From assembly GCF_001456935.1 (NCBI RefSeq), contig NZ_KQ758483.1, positions 496,001 through 560,000 of the forward strand: a stretch of DNA of 64,000 nucleotides. Reading direction: 5' to 3'. The notes beneath the pieces are model-generated. The model was not told the origin of the DNA, did not search any database, and saw only the letters and a list, made by a program, of their open reading frames with translations. The stretch comes from [Bacillus] enclensis (GTDB lineage Bacteria > Bacillota > Bacilli > Bacillales > Bacillaceae_B). The translations under genes were made by a program, and so were the position numbers. Positions 45,558 to 54,456 of this stretch are shown one piece after another; positions within the stretch are counted from its first letter, which is position 1, and each line of letters starts with the position of its first letter.

Positions 45558-46142
45558 ATGCCAAAAACGATTGCAGAAGAGAAAGAGACCAAAGAAACCA
45601 GCCGTTTTCAATGGATTGTATTTGTAATCTTCATTCCTCTATTATTTGCGATTACCATCGCCTTGATCGTCATGACAGTTGCAGGGATCAATGTGTTTGA
45701 AAAAGCACAGTCCGTTCCTTTCATTTCAAAAGTGCTTCCATCAGCGAGTGAGGAGGGGAAGGAGCAGCTGGAGAGCCGGATTGTTTCGTTACAGACTTCC
45801 ATTGAGGATAAAGAAGCGCAAATCTCCCAGCTGCGAAGTGAAATTGACGGCAGGGAAAAGGACAATGAAAAACTCCAGGCAACAATCGAGCAGCAGAAGC
45901 TTGAGCTTGAAGAGCTGAGACAGATAGGGGAAGAAAATAAACGGGCTTTTAAAGAAGTAGTAAGCACATTCGAGTCCATGTCCGCCAAAAGTGCCGCCCC
46001 GGTCTTGATGAAGATGGAGGAGCAAGAAGCACTTAAAATACTTTCCAGCATAAAACCGGATGATTTAGCAGACATACTTGAGAAAATGCCTCCTGAGGAT
46101 GCCGCAAGATACACAGGTTTATTGGCAGCAGATGAGAGTTAG
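45558..46142 (+). CDS. ylxF: YlxF, MotE-like membrane protein
   Basis: A 194-residue protein with one N-terminal membrane segment (WIVFVIFIPLLFAITIALIVMTVAGI, about 16-41), a coiled coil (about 70-125, heptads rich in Glu/Gln/Lys) and a C-terminal MgtE-N-like domain (MKMEEQEALKILSSIKPDDLADILEKMPPE). This is the YlxF/MotE arrangement; MotE-like proteins act as chaperones for the stator part MotC in some bacteria, but the role in bacilli is unproven. Located between fliJ and fliK as in B. subtilis. Confidence 0.87.
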   Translation: MPKTIAEEKETKETSRFQWIVFVIFIPLLFAITIALIVMTVAGINVFEKAQSVPFISKVLPSASEEGKEQLESRIVSLQTSIEDKEAQISQLRSEIDGREKDNEKLQATIEQQKLELEELRQIGEENKRAFKEVVSTFESMSAKSAAPVLMKMEEQEALKILSSIKPDDLADILEKMPPEDAARYTGLLAADES

Positions 46143-46173
46143 AAGATAAATGCATTGGGAAGGGGGTGAAGGA

Positions 46174-47394
46174 ATGGAAATCGCACCAACACAAGCCATT
46201 CAGGTAAAAGGGGTATCTGTCAACGGAATGAGTTCATTCAAGCGGGGCAGCGCTTCATTCTCCCAGCATCTGCTTGGAAGTTTAAATAGTTCAATTCAGC
46301 AAAAGACCATAAATGTTAATGACATATCTCCGGCGCTTGAACTATTAAATCGTTTGCTCAGTGCGCAAGGTTTGGTGGATTTGGGACTCACTGATGAACA
46401 AATTGAAGCCTTCGGGAATTTGGTCGAACTGGACATTGAAGACATCGCCGGTGTAATGAATATTGACTTAGAAGAAATCATAAAGCTGCAAGACAGTCTG
46501 CAGGCAGGCTTACCCGCCAGCTTAAAGAAAGAAGAGAGCGAAATAGAAATGTCCCTGGAATCAATAGTGGACTTATTACATTTTGTACAACTCTCCATCA
46601 ATAAAAACAAAGGGGATTTGGTAAATCCTCAAGCAGCAAATCAGCTCGTGAAGATGGCTAAAGCACTTGTGTTCATTGCAGCTCAAAAAGACCTTCCGAT
46701 GGGGGAAGCTCAAAGAGTGTCTGAGATGAACGAATTATTGAAACAGCTTCAGCAAAAAACAGAAACGGTACTTCAGGTCAGCGCTGCCTTGAAGCAAGGG
46801 AACAAGGAAGAAATCATAAGGGCTGCATACATTCGGCATTCATCTATGGAAATGACGGAAGCTGTTAAACCCGAGCAGAACAAACTTATGCTTTCCGTGC
46901 AGGGGAATAACCTTCATACCCTTGTTCACAAGTCTGAATCATTCACTATGAACATGGGCCAGACAAAGGGTGCACTGCAATATGAACAATTCGTCAAGGA
47001 ACTTCAAACAATATTGAGCAGATCCAATTTCCAGACACAGCCTAATATGAATAAGCTGTTAATTAAATTATATCCTGAACAACTTGGCTCCCTGAGAATC
47101 GAAATTCTACAAACCAATGGAATCATGACAGCCAGGATTCTTGCTACAACATCGGCCGCAAAGGAAATGCTTGATTCGCAGCTTCAAGGTTTGAAGCATG
47201 CATTTACATCCCAGAATCTGCAGGTTGATAAGATTGAAGTTTCACAGGCACTCGCCGATCCCGAACGTCAGTCAAAAGGCCAGTCACATCAGCAGAACGG
47301 GCAGTCAAAGCAAGCACCCGAAGATACTCATAAGGATAATGAGGAACAGGAAGCAGCAGGCTTTAAAGAATATCTCGTGAGCAGCGAAGTATAG
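46174..47394 (+). CDS. fliK: Flagellar hook-length control protein FliK
   Basis: The secreted ruler that switches FlhB from hook to filament substrates. The 406 residues have a poorly conserved helical N-terminal region and a Flg_hook C-terminal domain (about 280-365) with LLIKLYPEQLGSLRIEIL and ILATTSAAKEMLDSQLQGLKHAF, followed by a Gln/Ser-rich tail. ATG 46174 directly follows AAGGGGGTGA; the ATG at 46150 lacks a ribosome site. A second protein with a similar C-terminal region, YlqG, is at 26504. Confidence 0.9.
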   Translation: MEIAPTQAIQVKGVSVNGMSSFKRGSASFSQHLLGSLNSSIQQKTINVNDISPALELLNRLLSAQGLVDLGLTDEQIEAFGNLVELDIEDIAGVMNIDLEEIIKLQDSLQAGLPASLKKEESEIEMSLESIVDLLHFVQLSINKNKGDLVNPQAANQLVKMAKALVFIAAQKDLPMGEAQRVSEMNELLKQLQQKTETVLQVSAALKQGNKEEIIRAAYIRHSSMEMTEAVKPEQNKLMLSVQGNNLHTLVHKSESFTMNMGQTKGALQYEQFVKELQTILSRSNFQTQPNMNKLLIKLYPEQLGSLRIEILQTNGIMTARILATTSAAKEMLDSQLQGLKHAFTSQNLQVDKIEVSQALADPERQSKGQSHQQNGQSKQAPEDTHKDNEEQEAAGFKEYLVSSEV

Positions 47395-47403
47395 GTGATG
47401 AAA

Positions 47404-48036
47404 ATGACAAAAATAGATCCGAATTTACTTTATTCATCCTTGCAGACGAAGAAACGTGAAGGCGGGAATGATATTTTAGGGAAAGATGATTTCCTGAAAA
47501 TCTTGATGACACAGCTTCAAAATCAGGATCCAATGAACCCGATGCAGGATAAGGATTTCATTGCTCAAATGGCAACTTTTTCGTCCTTGGAGCAAATGAC
47601 GAATCTCACTAATACGATGGAAAAATTCGTAGAGAACAAAAATCAATCCCAATTGATTTCTTATAATCAATTTGTTGGAAAACAGGTTACCTGGCATAAG
47701 ATCAGCAATGCGGATACAGATGAAGCACCTGAAATCACAGAAGGTCAGGGAATCGTGAAAGGCATACGTTTTAAAGAGAATAATGTTGAATTCGTCATGG
47801 AAGACGGTACGATCCTCACGCCGGGTAACATCTCACAAGTGAATGATGTGACTGCCTCCGATGTATCTTTGGTAAATGCGTCAATGTTGATTGGGAAAAA
47901 AGTGACTTGGGAAGATGAAGAAGGAGAGAAGACCGGCACCGTTCAATCTGTTTCCTCCAAAGACTCTCATATTTGGGTCCATACGGATGGCGGCGAAAGA
48001 ATCAAGAGCGGAAGCCTGACTAAAATCGAATCTTAA
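47404..48036 (+). CDS. flgD: Flagellar hook-cap assembly protein FlgD
   Basis: The hook scaffold (ylxG in B. subtilis). The 210 residues show the FlgD N-terminal motif LGKDDFLKILMTQLQNQDPMNPMQDKDFIAQMATFSSLEQM (about 24-64) and a beta-rich C-terminal half built of two similar segments (GKQVTWHK, GKKVTWED). Three start codons (47395, 47398, 47404) are in frame; AGGTGATG suits 47404. The gap to fliK is under 10 bases. Confidence 0.93.
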   Translation: MTKIDPNLLYSSLQTKKREGGNDILGKDDFLKILMTQLQNQDPMNPMQDKDFIAQMATFSSLEQMTNLTNTMEKFVENKNQSQLISYNQFVGKQVTWHKISNADTDEAPEITEGQGIVKGIRFKENNVEFVMEDGTILTPGNISQVNDVTASDVSLVNASMLIGKKVTWEDEEGEKTGTVQSVSSKDSHIWVHTDGGERIKSGSLTKIES

Positions 48037-48050
48037 CAAGGAGGGGGCGT

Positions 48051-48443
48051 ATGGATAAAGCTTTCTTGCATCGCATTCCACCTAAGCCATTACCAACAAC
48101 CATAATGCCGAGAACTGCCCAATCCGATCTCAGAGGGAATACTGCTTTTTCAGCCGAACTGGATAAAGTGCTCACCCGTTCCCCGGGTCTTCAGATCAGT
48201 AAACATGCCAAGAGCAGAATGGAACAAAGAGGTATTTCCATCACACCGCCACAATGGGAAAAGATTGCGGAAAAAGTGAATGAAGCTAAATCCAAGGGAG
48301 TCCATGATTCGCTGGTGCTTTTAAAAGATGCTGCCTTGATCGTCAGTGCGAAAAATGAAACAGTCATAACAGCATTGGACAGGCAGGAAGCAAACTCGCA
48401 GATTTTCACTAATATTAATGGAACTATATTAATGGATTCATAG
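48051..48443 (+). CDS. TIGR02530-type flagellar operon protein
   Basis: A 130-residue protein of the conserved 'flg_new' family found between flgD and flgE in many Firmicutes and spirochaetes. The conserved core is ISKHAKSRMEQRGISITPPQ (about 49-68), then LVLLKDAALIVSAKNETVITALD. It has no signal peptide or membrane segment. Its placement suggests a role in hook assembly, but the function is unknown. CAAGGAGGGGG precedes ATG 48051. Confidence 0.85.
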   Translation: MDKAFLHRIPPKPLPTTIMPRTAQSDLRGNTAFSAELDKVLTRSPGLQISKHAKSRMEQRGISITPPQWEKIAEKVNEAKSKGVHDSLVLLKDAALIVSAKNETVITALDRQEANSQIFTNINGTILMDS

Positions 48444-48515
48444 GCTGGACCTTTAAAAGGAAGCCTGACAGCTGTGGAATGATTGAAGCAGCTCACTAAG
48501 AAAGGGGTAAAAAGA

Positions 48516-49739
48516 ATGCTACGTTCAATGTATTCAGGTATAAGCGGGATGAAGAACTTTCAAACAAAACTAGATGTCATTGGGAACAATATCGCGAATG
48601 TGAACACTTATGGTTACAAGAAGGGACGCGTAACGTTTCAAGACCTTATGAACCAGACGGTATCCGGAGCCAGCAGGGCAACTGACAACCGCGGCGGCCA
48701 AAATGCGATGCAAGTCGGTTTAGGTTCCACGTTGGGTTCGATTGACAGTATCCAGACTCAAGGAAGCCTGCAAACAACAGGAAGGTCACTTGATGTAGCA
48801 GTTTCCGGGGACGGCTTCTTCATGGTCAGACAAGGGAATAACGCACTTTATACAAGAGCCGGAAACTTCTACTTGGATTCGAACGGAAGTCTTGTGACAG
48901 GCGGGGGAGCCCTGGTACAGGGATATCCGGTTGATGCCGATGGAGTGGTCAACCGTTCAGGTGTAGCGGATATTAAAATTGATACTGACACAACGATGGC
49001 ACCGCAGGCTACAACTAAAGCTGCATACAATGGGAATTTAAAAGCGACTGCTGCAGCCGGGACCGAAGTGGAAATCGAAACTAAGGTGAAGGATTCCCAG
49101 GGGAACGACATCAGTTTGAACATTACTTTGACAAAAGAGGCTGGTAATAACTCATGGACCGCAGATATTTCGAGCCTGACCAATGGAGTGACTGTTGCTG
49201 GAGGGGGGAATCTATCATTCAGTTTCGATGCAGATGGGAAACTGACGACTGCCATGCCGCATAATCTTTCTCTCACTAATTCTAACGGGGCGAATGACTT
49301 GGATATCAAGATGGATTTTTCCAACATCACTCAATTCGACAGTTCCTCATCCGCAAATACGGATACCGTGAACGGTAACTCGGAAGGGTACCTCGAGAGT
49401 TTTAATATCGGATCTTCAGGGGAAGTGAACGGCGTCTTTTCAAATGGCGAAGTAAGAGTGCTCAGTCAGCTGGCATTGGCGACATTTTCAAATCCAGGCG
49501 GTTTGACAAAGGCAGGGAATAATTTATTCCAGGAATCAAACAACTCAGGACTTCCAAATATGGGAACGGCAGGAGATGGAAGGGGATCTCTTCAATCCGG
49601 TTCCCTCGAAATGTCAAATGTCGACCTATCGGAAGAATTCACTGAAATGATCACGGCCCAAAGAGGGTTCCAGGCGAATACCAGAATCATCACCACCTCG
49701 GATGAAATCTTGCAGGAACTGGTTAACTTGAAGCGATAA
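48516..49739 (+). CDS. flgE: Flagellar hook protein FlgE
   Basis: The hook subunit. The 407 residues start MLRSMYSGISGMKNFQTKLD, carry the rod/hook N-terminal motif VIGNNIANVNTYGYKKGRVTF (about 22-42), the D1 segment DVAVSGDGFFMVRQG, and a C-terminal heptad region EMSNVDLSEEFTEMITAQRGFQANTRIITTSDEI. By comparison with the roughly 264-residue B. subtilis protein there are about 140 extra residues between about 170 and 310 (Thr/Ser/Asn-rich, beta-type), an enlarged D2 domain exposed on the hook surface. The codon at 48483 was rejected; AAAGGGG before ATG 48516 fits. Confidence 0.93.
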   Translation: MLRSMYSGISGMKNFQTKLDVIGNNIANVNTYGYKKGRVTFQDLMNQTVSGASRATDNRGGQNAMQVGLGSTLGSIDSIQTQGSLQTTGRSLDVAVSGDGFFMVRQGNNALYTRAGNFYLDSNGSLVTGGGALVQGYPVDADGVVNRSGVADIKIDTDTTMAPQATTKAAYNGNLKATAAAGTEVEIETKVKDSQGNDISLNITLTKEAGNNSWTADISSLTNGVTVAGGGNLSFSFDADGKLTTAMPHNLSLTNSNGANDLDIKMDFSNITQFDSSSSANTDTVNGNSEGYLESFNIGSSGEVNGVFSNGEVRVLSQLALATFSNPGGLTKAGNNLFQESNNSGLPNMGTAGDGRGSLQSGSLEMSNVDLSEEFTEMITAQRGFQANTRIITTSDEILQELVNLKR

Positions 49740-49817
49740 TTCGTCAGTAAGGGAGGAAGGGGGCTGGCTCTTGCTATAAGATACCTTTATATCCAGCGGG
49801 AGTCAGTTCCACATAAT

Positions 49818-50039
49818 ATGATTACGTTAACTAGATTGAATGGTAAACCCTTTACTCTCAACGCCTTTTATATTGAGACTGTTGAGGCATTCCCGGATAC
49901 AACGATCCAATTGACCAACGGCCGGAAATATGTGGTGAAAGAGTCGGTAGATGAGGTTGCCGGATATACTCTTGCTTTTTTCCGCACTGTCAACCTTCTT
50001 GATCCGGCGTTCAAAGGAGGCGGCACAGATGAAAAATAA
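49818..50039 (+). CDS. swrD: SwrD/FlbD-family flagellar protein
   Basis: A 73-residue protein of the FlbD family (YlzI/SwrD in B. subtilis), reported there to raise flagellar power and allow swarming. It reads MITLTRLNGKPFTLNAFYIE and VEAFPDTTIQLTNGRKYVV. The ATG at 49818 gives the family start but has no ribosome site; the strong GGGAGGAAGGGGG lies more than 50 bases upstream, and the frame is open back to it. Overlaps fliL by 11 bases. Confidence 0.88.
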   Translation: MITLTRLNGKPFTLNAFYIETVEAFPDTTIQLTNGRKYVVKESVDEVAGYTLAFFRTVNLLDPAFKGGGTDEK

Positions 50040-50454
50040 ATTCTTGACCATCATGTTGATCCTTCTGGTGACAATCACGTTGGCGGGTGTGATTGCCCTG
50101 GTTGTCATTTTGAAATTTTCAGGTGATGAAGAAACAAAGGAACCATCGATTGAAGAGGTTATCGAAGCATCAGTCGATATCCCTGAAATAACAACAAATC
50201 TATTAAGCAATGATTTTATACGTATTTCTTTCAAAGTTCAAACCGACAGCAAAAAAGCAAAGGAAGAGTTGGAGAAAAGAGATTTTCAAGTGAATAACAT
50301 CATTATAGAAGAACTTTCTGAAATGAAAGCAGATGAACTTCAAGGGAAGAAGGGCAAAGAAATAATTGAGGCCAAGGTCAAGGAAAAGGTGAATGCCCTG
50401 ATGCAAGAAGGAATGGTCGAAAAAGTGTACATCACCTCTATGATGATTCAATGA
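50029..50454 (+). CDS. fliL: Flagellar basal body-associated protein FliL
   Basis: A stator-associated ring protein. The 141 residues have one N-terminal membrane segment (FLTIMLILLVTITLAGVIALVVIL, about 4-27) and an extracytoplasmic stomatin-like domain ending MVEKVYITSMMIQ. AAAGGAGG is well placed before ATG 50029, so the open frame upstream (from 49951) is not used. It starts inside the end of swrD. Confidence 0.93.
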   Translation: MKNKFLTIMLILLVTITLAGVIALVVILKFSGDEETKEPSIEEVIEASVDIPEITTNLLSNDFIRISFKVQTDSKKAKEELEKRDFQVNNIIIEELSEMKADELQGKKGKEIIEAKVKEKVNALMQEGMVEKVYITSMMIQ

Positions 50455-50487
50455 TAATGGAAAAATGCATGGGCTGGGGGTGAAGAA

Positions 50488-51483
50488 ATGGCAGATGTTT
50501 TGTCACAAAGTGAAATAGATGCCTTGTTATCTGCATTGAACACTGGCGAAATGAGTGCAGACGATTTTAAGAAAGAAGAAGAAGAAAGAAAAGTAAAAGT
50601 TTATGATTTTAAAAGGGCTTTACGCTTCTCAAAAGATCAGATAAGAAGTTTGACCCGTATTCATGAGAACTTTGCGCGGATTTTGACCACTTATTTTTCC
50701 GCACAGCTTCGTACATACGTACAAATCAACGTTGCATCTGCAGATCAGATTCCTTATGAAGAATTCATTCGTTCGGTACCGAAAATGACCATCTTGAATG
50801 TATATGAACTTCCCCCCTTGGACGGAAGGATCCTGATGGAAATCAATCCGAATATCGCTTATTCGATGATGGACCGGGTGATGGGCGGTAAAGGGGTCAG
50901 TGTCAATAAAGTGGAGAACTTGACGGAAATAGAGACAACGATCATGTCACAGCTTTTTGAGCGGGCTTTCGAAAATTTAAGTGAAGCATGGAGTACAGTG
51001 GCAGACGTTGATCCGGTATTTGCGGAGTTTGAGGTCAATCCCCAATTTCTCCAGATGGTTTCCCCGAATGAAACCGTCGTGGTCATTTCTTTGAATACTA
51101 CGATTGGAGAAACAAGCGGGATGATAAATATTTGTATCCCTCATGTAGTACTTGAACCCATCCTTCCGAAACTGTCGGGGAGTTACTGGATGGAAACCAA
51201 GAAGAAGGACATCAAGCCGGAAGAAACGGCAAACCTTGAAAAAAGAATTAAAACCGCAAACGTCCCGGTTGTAGCAGAGCTGGGAATTTCAGAAATTTCC
51301 ATAGAGGATTTTCTGATGCTTGACAGCGGGGATGTCATTCAACTAAATGCCAAAATCGATGATCCGCTCACCATTAAGATCGGGGAGATCCCGAAATTCA
51401 CAGGTCAGCCTGGTAAATCGAATAATAAACTTGCAATCCAAATTTTAGAAACATTGAAAGGGGGAGACGACGATGATGAGTGA
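50488..51483 (+). CDS. fliM: Flagellar motor switch protein FliM
   Basis: The C-ring protein that binds CheY-P at its N-terminus. The 331 residues have the CheY-binding LSQSEIDALLSAL (about 5-17), a CheC-like middle domain (YEELIRS-like YEEFIRSVP, GGKGVSVNKVENLTEIE) and a C-terminal SpoA domain (VPVVAELGISEISIEDFLML). AGCTGGGGGTGAAG precedes the ATG. Overlaps fliY by 11 bases. Confidence 0.97.
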   Translation: MADVLSQSEIDALLSALNTGEMSADDFKKEEEERKVKVYDFKRALRFSKDQIRSLTRIHENFARILTTYFSAQLRTYVQINVASADQIPYEEFIRSVPKMTILNVYELPPLDGRILMEINPNIAYSMMDRVMGGKGVSVNKVENLTEIETTIMSQLFERAFENLSEAWSTVADVDPVFAEFEVNPQFLQMVSPNETVVVISLNTTIGETSGMINICIPHVVLEPILPKLSGSYWMETKKKDIKPEETANLEKRIKTANVPVVAELGISEISIEDFLMLDSGDVIQLNAKIDDPLTIKIGEIPKFTGQPGKSNNKLAIQILETLKGGDDDDE

Positions 51484-52669
51484 TGATATGTTGTCACAAG
51501 ATGAAATCGATGCGCTCCTTAGGGGTTCTGCAGAACCTGAAGAACAGGATCCGGTCGAAATCAACATAAATGATTATATCAGTACCATGGAACAAGATGC
51601 TCTAGGGGAAGTTGGGAATATTTCTTTTGGCAGTTCTGCAACAGCATTATCCACATTGCTTAATCAAAAGGTTGAAATCACAACTCCCCAAGTGTCCATT
51701 GTGAATAAAAATTCATTGGAGGAAGAATTCCCTCATCCATACGTTGCAATAGAAGTTCAGTATACAGAAGGGTTTTCCGGGGCAAATCTGCTGGTGATTA
51801 AACAGTCCGATGCTTCAATCATCGCTGATTTGATGCTTGGCGGTGACGGGCAGAATCCTTCAGGGGAACTTGGCGAAATTCAGCTCAGTGCGGTTCAGGA
51901 AGCGATGAATCAAATGATGGGTTCCGCAGCTACGTCCATGTCGACGGTTTTCAGTAAGAAGGTCGATATCTCACCTCCTTCCATTGATTTAATGTATATA
52001 CCGCAGGGGGAAGGACAGGAAAATATCCCGGACCAGGATCTGCTGGTAAAGGTTTCTTTTTCACTGAAGATCGGAAATCTCATCGATTCAAGCATCATGC
52101 AGCTTCTTCCGTTAAGCTTTGCGAGAAGCCTTGTCGATGAGCTGATGAATGGAAGCGGGGAAGAACCGGTTGTGGAAACAGATATCCCTGCAGAAGATAT
52201 TCAGCAAGCTCTGCCTGAAAAGCATATGGGTAAGCAAGCACCTGCAAAAGAGGCACCTAGTGCAACTGCTGACATACATGCCCAGACCGGGGAGCAGCAA
52301 TCACCGCCACAGCATTACCGAGGCTATGGATATTCCGGACAGCAGCAGGTGAATGTACAGCCTGCCACTTTCTCTGAGTTTCAGCCTGGCGGGTTGGGCC
52401 AGCAGGAATCGAAAAATCTTGATATGCTCCTTGACATCCCGTTACAAGTGACAGTGGAACTAGGCAGGACGAATCGTTCCGTAAAGGACATATTGGAAAT
52501 GTCTTCGGGTTCGATCATTGAACTCGATAAATTAGCAGGCGAACCAGTTGATATCCTGGTGAACAGCAGACTGATAGCAAAAGGTGAAGTGGTTGTAATC
52601 GATGAGAATTTTGGTGTCCGCATCTCGGATATCGTAAGCCCTAGTGACCGTTTGAACAAACTCAGGTAA
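51473..52669 (+). CDS. fliY: Flagellar motor switch phosphatase FliY
   Basis: A combined C-ring subunit and CheY-P phosphatase. The 398 residues have a CheY-binding N-terminus (LSQDEIDALLRG), two CheC-type phosphatase motifs (DALGEVGNISFGSSATALS, about 42-60; SAVQEAMNQMMGSAATSMS, about 140-158), a Pro/Gln/Ala-rich linker (about 235-300) and a C-terminal FliN/SpoA domain (LDIPLQVTVELGRTNRSVKDI). It replaces FliN of enterics. ATG 51473 or 51476 is possible. Confidence 0.96.
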   Translation: MMSDDMLSQDEIDALLRGSAEPEEQDPVEININDYISTMEQDALGEVGNISFGSSATALSTLLNQKVEITTPQVSIVNKNSLEEEFPHPYVAIEVQYTEGFSGANLLVIKQSDASIIADLMLGGDGQNPSGELGEIQLSAVQEAMNQMMGSAATSMSTVFSKKVDISPPSIDLMYIPQGEGQENIPDQDLLVKVSFSLKIGNLIDSSIMQLLPLSFARSLVDELMNGSGEEPVVETDIPAEDIQQALPEKHMGKQAPAKEAPSATADIHAQTGEQQSPPQHYRGYGYSGQQQVNVQPATFSEFQPGGLGQQESKNLDMLLDIPLQVTVELGRTNRSVKDILEMSSGSIIELDKLAGEPVDILVNSRLIAKGEVVVIDENFGVRISDIVSPSDRLNKLR

Positions 52670-52743
52670 TTATAAATTAGAGCAAGTACCATAGATCATA
52701 TAAGCAGTTAAAATAAATATTTGATAATTGGAGGATGACGTCG

Positions 52744-53106
52744 ATGGCAAATAAGATTTTGATAGTAGATGATGCAGCTTTTATGCGGATGATGATTAAA
52801 GATATTCTAACGAAAAATGGATTCGAGGTAGTGGGTGAAGCTGCCGATGGAGCCCAGGCAGTAGAGAAGTACAAAGAAGTACAGCCTGACTTGGTCACAA
52901 TGGATATCACCATGCCTGAAAAAGATGGCATCGCAGCATTGAAGGATATCAAAGCGATGGATCCCGGGGCCAAGATCATTATGTGTTCAGCAATGGGCCA
53001 GCAGGCGATGGTCATCGATGCAATCCAGGCAGGCGCAAAGGATTTCATTGTCAAACCGTTTCAGGCCGACCGTGTAATCGAGGCGATACAGAAAGCTTTA
53101 AGTTAA
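52744..53106 (+). CDS. cheY: Chemotaxis response regulator CheY
   Basis: A single receiver domain of 120 residues; phosphorylated CheY binds FliM/FliY and in bacilli promotes counterclockwise rotation. Asp9/Asp10, phospho-acceptor Asp54 (VTMDITMPEKDG), the Ser/Thr switch in CSAMGQQ and Lys104 in FIVKPFQ are all present. GGAGG at 52730 suits ATG 52744 rather than ATG 52735. Confidence 0.97.
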   Translation: MANKILIVDDAAFMRMMIKDILTKNGFEVVGEAADGAQAVEKYKEVQPDLVTMDITMPEKDGIAALKDIKAMDPGAKIIMCSAMGQQAMVIDAIQAGAKDFIVKPFQADRVIEAIQKALS

Positions 53107-53129
53107 CTGTTTTTAAGAAGGTGTATGTA

Positions 53130-53786
53130 TTGAAGAAGCTTCAACTAGTAATGAGTGTTTTATGTATTCTCTTCCTGGCATGTACCGGTGTGTCACCGGC
53201 ACATGCCAACATGAAGTCAGTGGATGATTGGTATGAAAACCCTGAAAGCGGCGAAAACGGAAACAAAGATGTGAAACCTTCCGATAAGGGAGAGATTTCG
53301 GAAACTCAAACAGCGGGCGTCACTTTCTTTGATTATGTGAAAATGATCTTTGCATTGATATTTGTAGTAGCACTTATCTATTTCCTGTTAAAATTCATTA
53401 ATCAAAAAGGAAGATCGTTTCAACAGACAAAGATGATCAACCATTTAGGGGGGGCCCCCCTTGGGGGAAACCGCTCCGTACAGATTGTCAAAGTAGGGAA
53501 CCAAGTGCTGGTATTAGGGGTTGGAGAAGATATCCAGCTGTTAAAAGAGGTACATGATGAAAAGGAAAAAGAAGAGATTCTGGCTTATTATCACAATGGG
53601 ACCGAGCAGATGCGAGATGCAAAGACAGTCGTTTCGAATCTGCTGACGAAGGTTAAAGGCGGTACGGGAAATTCTGTACAAGGCTCCTTTCAGTCACATT
53701 TCAAAAAGCAGCTGGACGAAATGAGTAAAGGGAGAAAAAGGATGCTTAAAGATTTGAAGGACAAGGAGAACCGCTCAGATGAATGA
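53130..53786 (+). CDS. fliZ: Flagellar biosynthesis protein FliO/FliZ
   Basis: The bacillar FliO (called FliZ), which assists FliP ring assembly. The 218 residues from TTG 53130 have a signal peptide (LQLVMSVLCILFLACTGVSP, cleavage near AHA-N), an extracellular acidic stretch, a membrane segment (VKMIFALIFVVALIYFLLKF, about 70-89), the FliO motif INHLGGAPLGGNRSVQIVKVGNQVLVLGV and a basic cytoplasmic tail. The codons for LGGAPLGG contain a G7C6TTG5 tract at 53448-53467. An open frame upstream (from 52983) overlaps cheY and is not used. Confidence 0.93.
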   Translation: MKKLQLVMSVLCILFLACTGVSPAHANMKSVDDWYENPESGENGNKDVKPSDKGEISETQTAGVTFFDYVKMIFALIFVVALIYFLLKFINQKGRSFQQTKMINHLGGAPLGGNRSVQIVKVGNQVLVLGVGEDIQLLKEVHDEKEKEEILAYYHNGTEQMRDAKTVVSNLLTKVKGGTGNSVQGSFQSHFKKQLDEMSKGRKRMLKDLKDKENRSDE

Positions 53787-54444
53787 ATTTATGGAATTTT
53801 TCAATGGAAGCCCAGCGGACTCCGTTTCCACCAGTGTAAAGCTTCTGCTGTTATTTACAGTCCTGTCACTGGCTCCTAGCATCCTTATTCTAATGACGTC
53901 TTTTACCCGTATCATGATCGTCCTCTCCTTTGTAAGGACTTCACTGGCAACCCAGCAAATGCCGCCGAATCAGGTGTTGGTAGGGCTCTCCTTATTCCTG
54001 ACCTTCTTTATCATGGCTCCGACGTTCCAAGAGGTTAATGATAATGCTTTGACACCTCTTTTTAATGAAGAAATCAATCTGGAGGAAGCGTATGAGAATG
54101 CTGCTGTCCCTTTTAAAGAATTCATGAGTAAACATACAAGACAGAAGGATCTGGAGCTCTTCTTAAGCTACTCCGGTGCTGAAAGACCCGAATCAATCGC
54201 AGATATACCGATGACCTCTCTAGTACCGGCATTTGCGTTGAGCGAAATCAAGACAGCCTTTCAAATCGGCTTTATGATTTTTATTCCGTTTCTTGTCATA
54301 GATATGGTGGTGGCCAGCGTCTTAATGTCAATGGGGATGATGATGCTTCCACCGGTAATGATCTCGCTTCCGTTCAAAATTTTACTATTTGTACTGGTAG
54401 ATGGCTGGTACTTGGTCGTTAAATCTCTTTTAGAAAGTTTTTAA
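53779..54444 (+). CDS. fliP: Flagellar type III export gate protein FliP
   Basis: The pentameric core of the export gate. The 221 residues have membrane segments near LLLLFTVLSLAPSILILMTSF (about 22-42), LVGLSLFLTFFIMAP and two C-terminal hairpins (IGFMIFIPFLVIDMVVASVLMSMGMMMLPP; FKILLFVLVDGWYLVV), with the family signature FTRIMIVLSFVRTSLATQQMPPNQVL. ATG 53779 overlaps the fliZ stop. Confidence 0.97.
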   Translation: MNEFMEFFNGSPADSVSTSVKLLLLFTVLSLAPSILILMTSFTRIMIVLSFVRTSLATQQMPPNQVLVGLSLFLTFFIMAPTFQEVNDNALTPLFNEEINLEEAYENAAVPFKEFMSKHTRQKDLELFLSYSGAERPESIADIPMTSLVPAFALSEIKTAFQIGFMIFIPFLVIDMVVASVLMSMGMMMLPPVMISLPFKILLFVLVDGWYLVVKSLLESF

Positions 54445-54456
54445 GTAGGTGATTTT

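Noticed and set aside
52983-53129. A long upstream start for FliO/FliZ inside cheY.
   Set aside because: It would bury the signal peptide and overlap cheY in another frame; AGAAGGTG before TTG 53130 gives a normal signal peptide.
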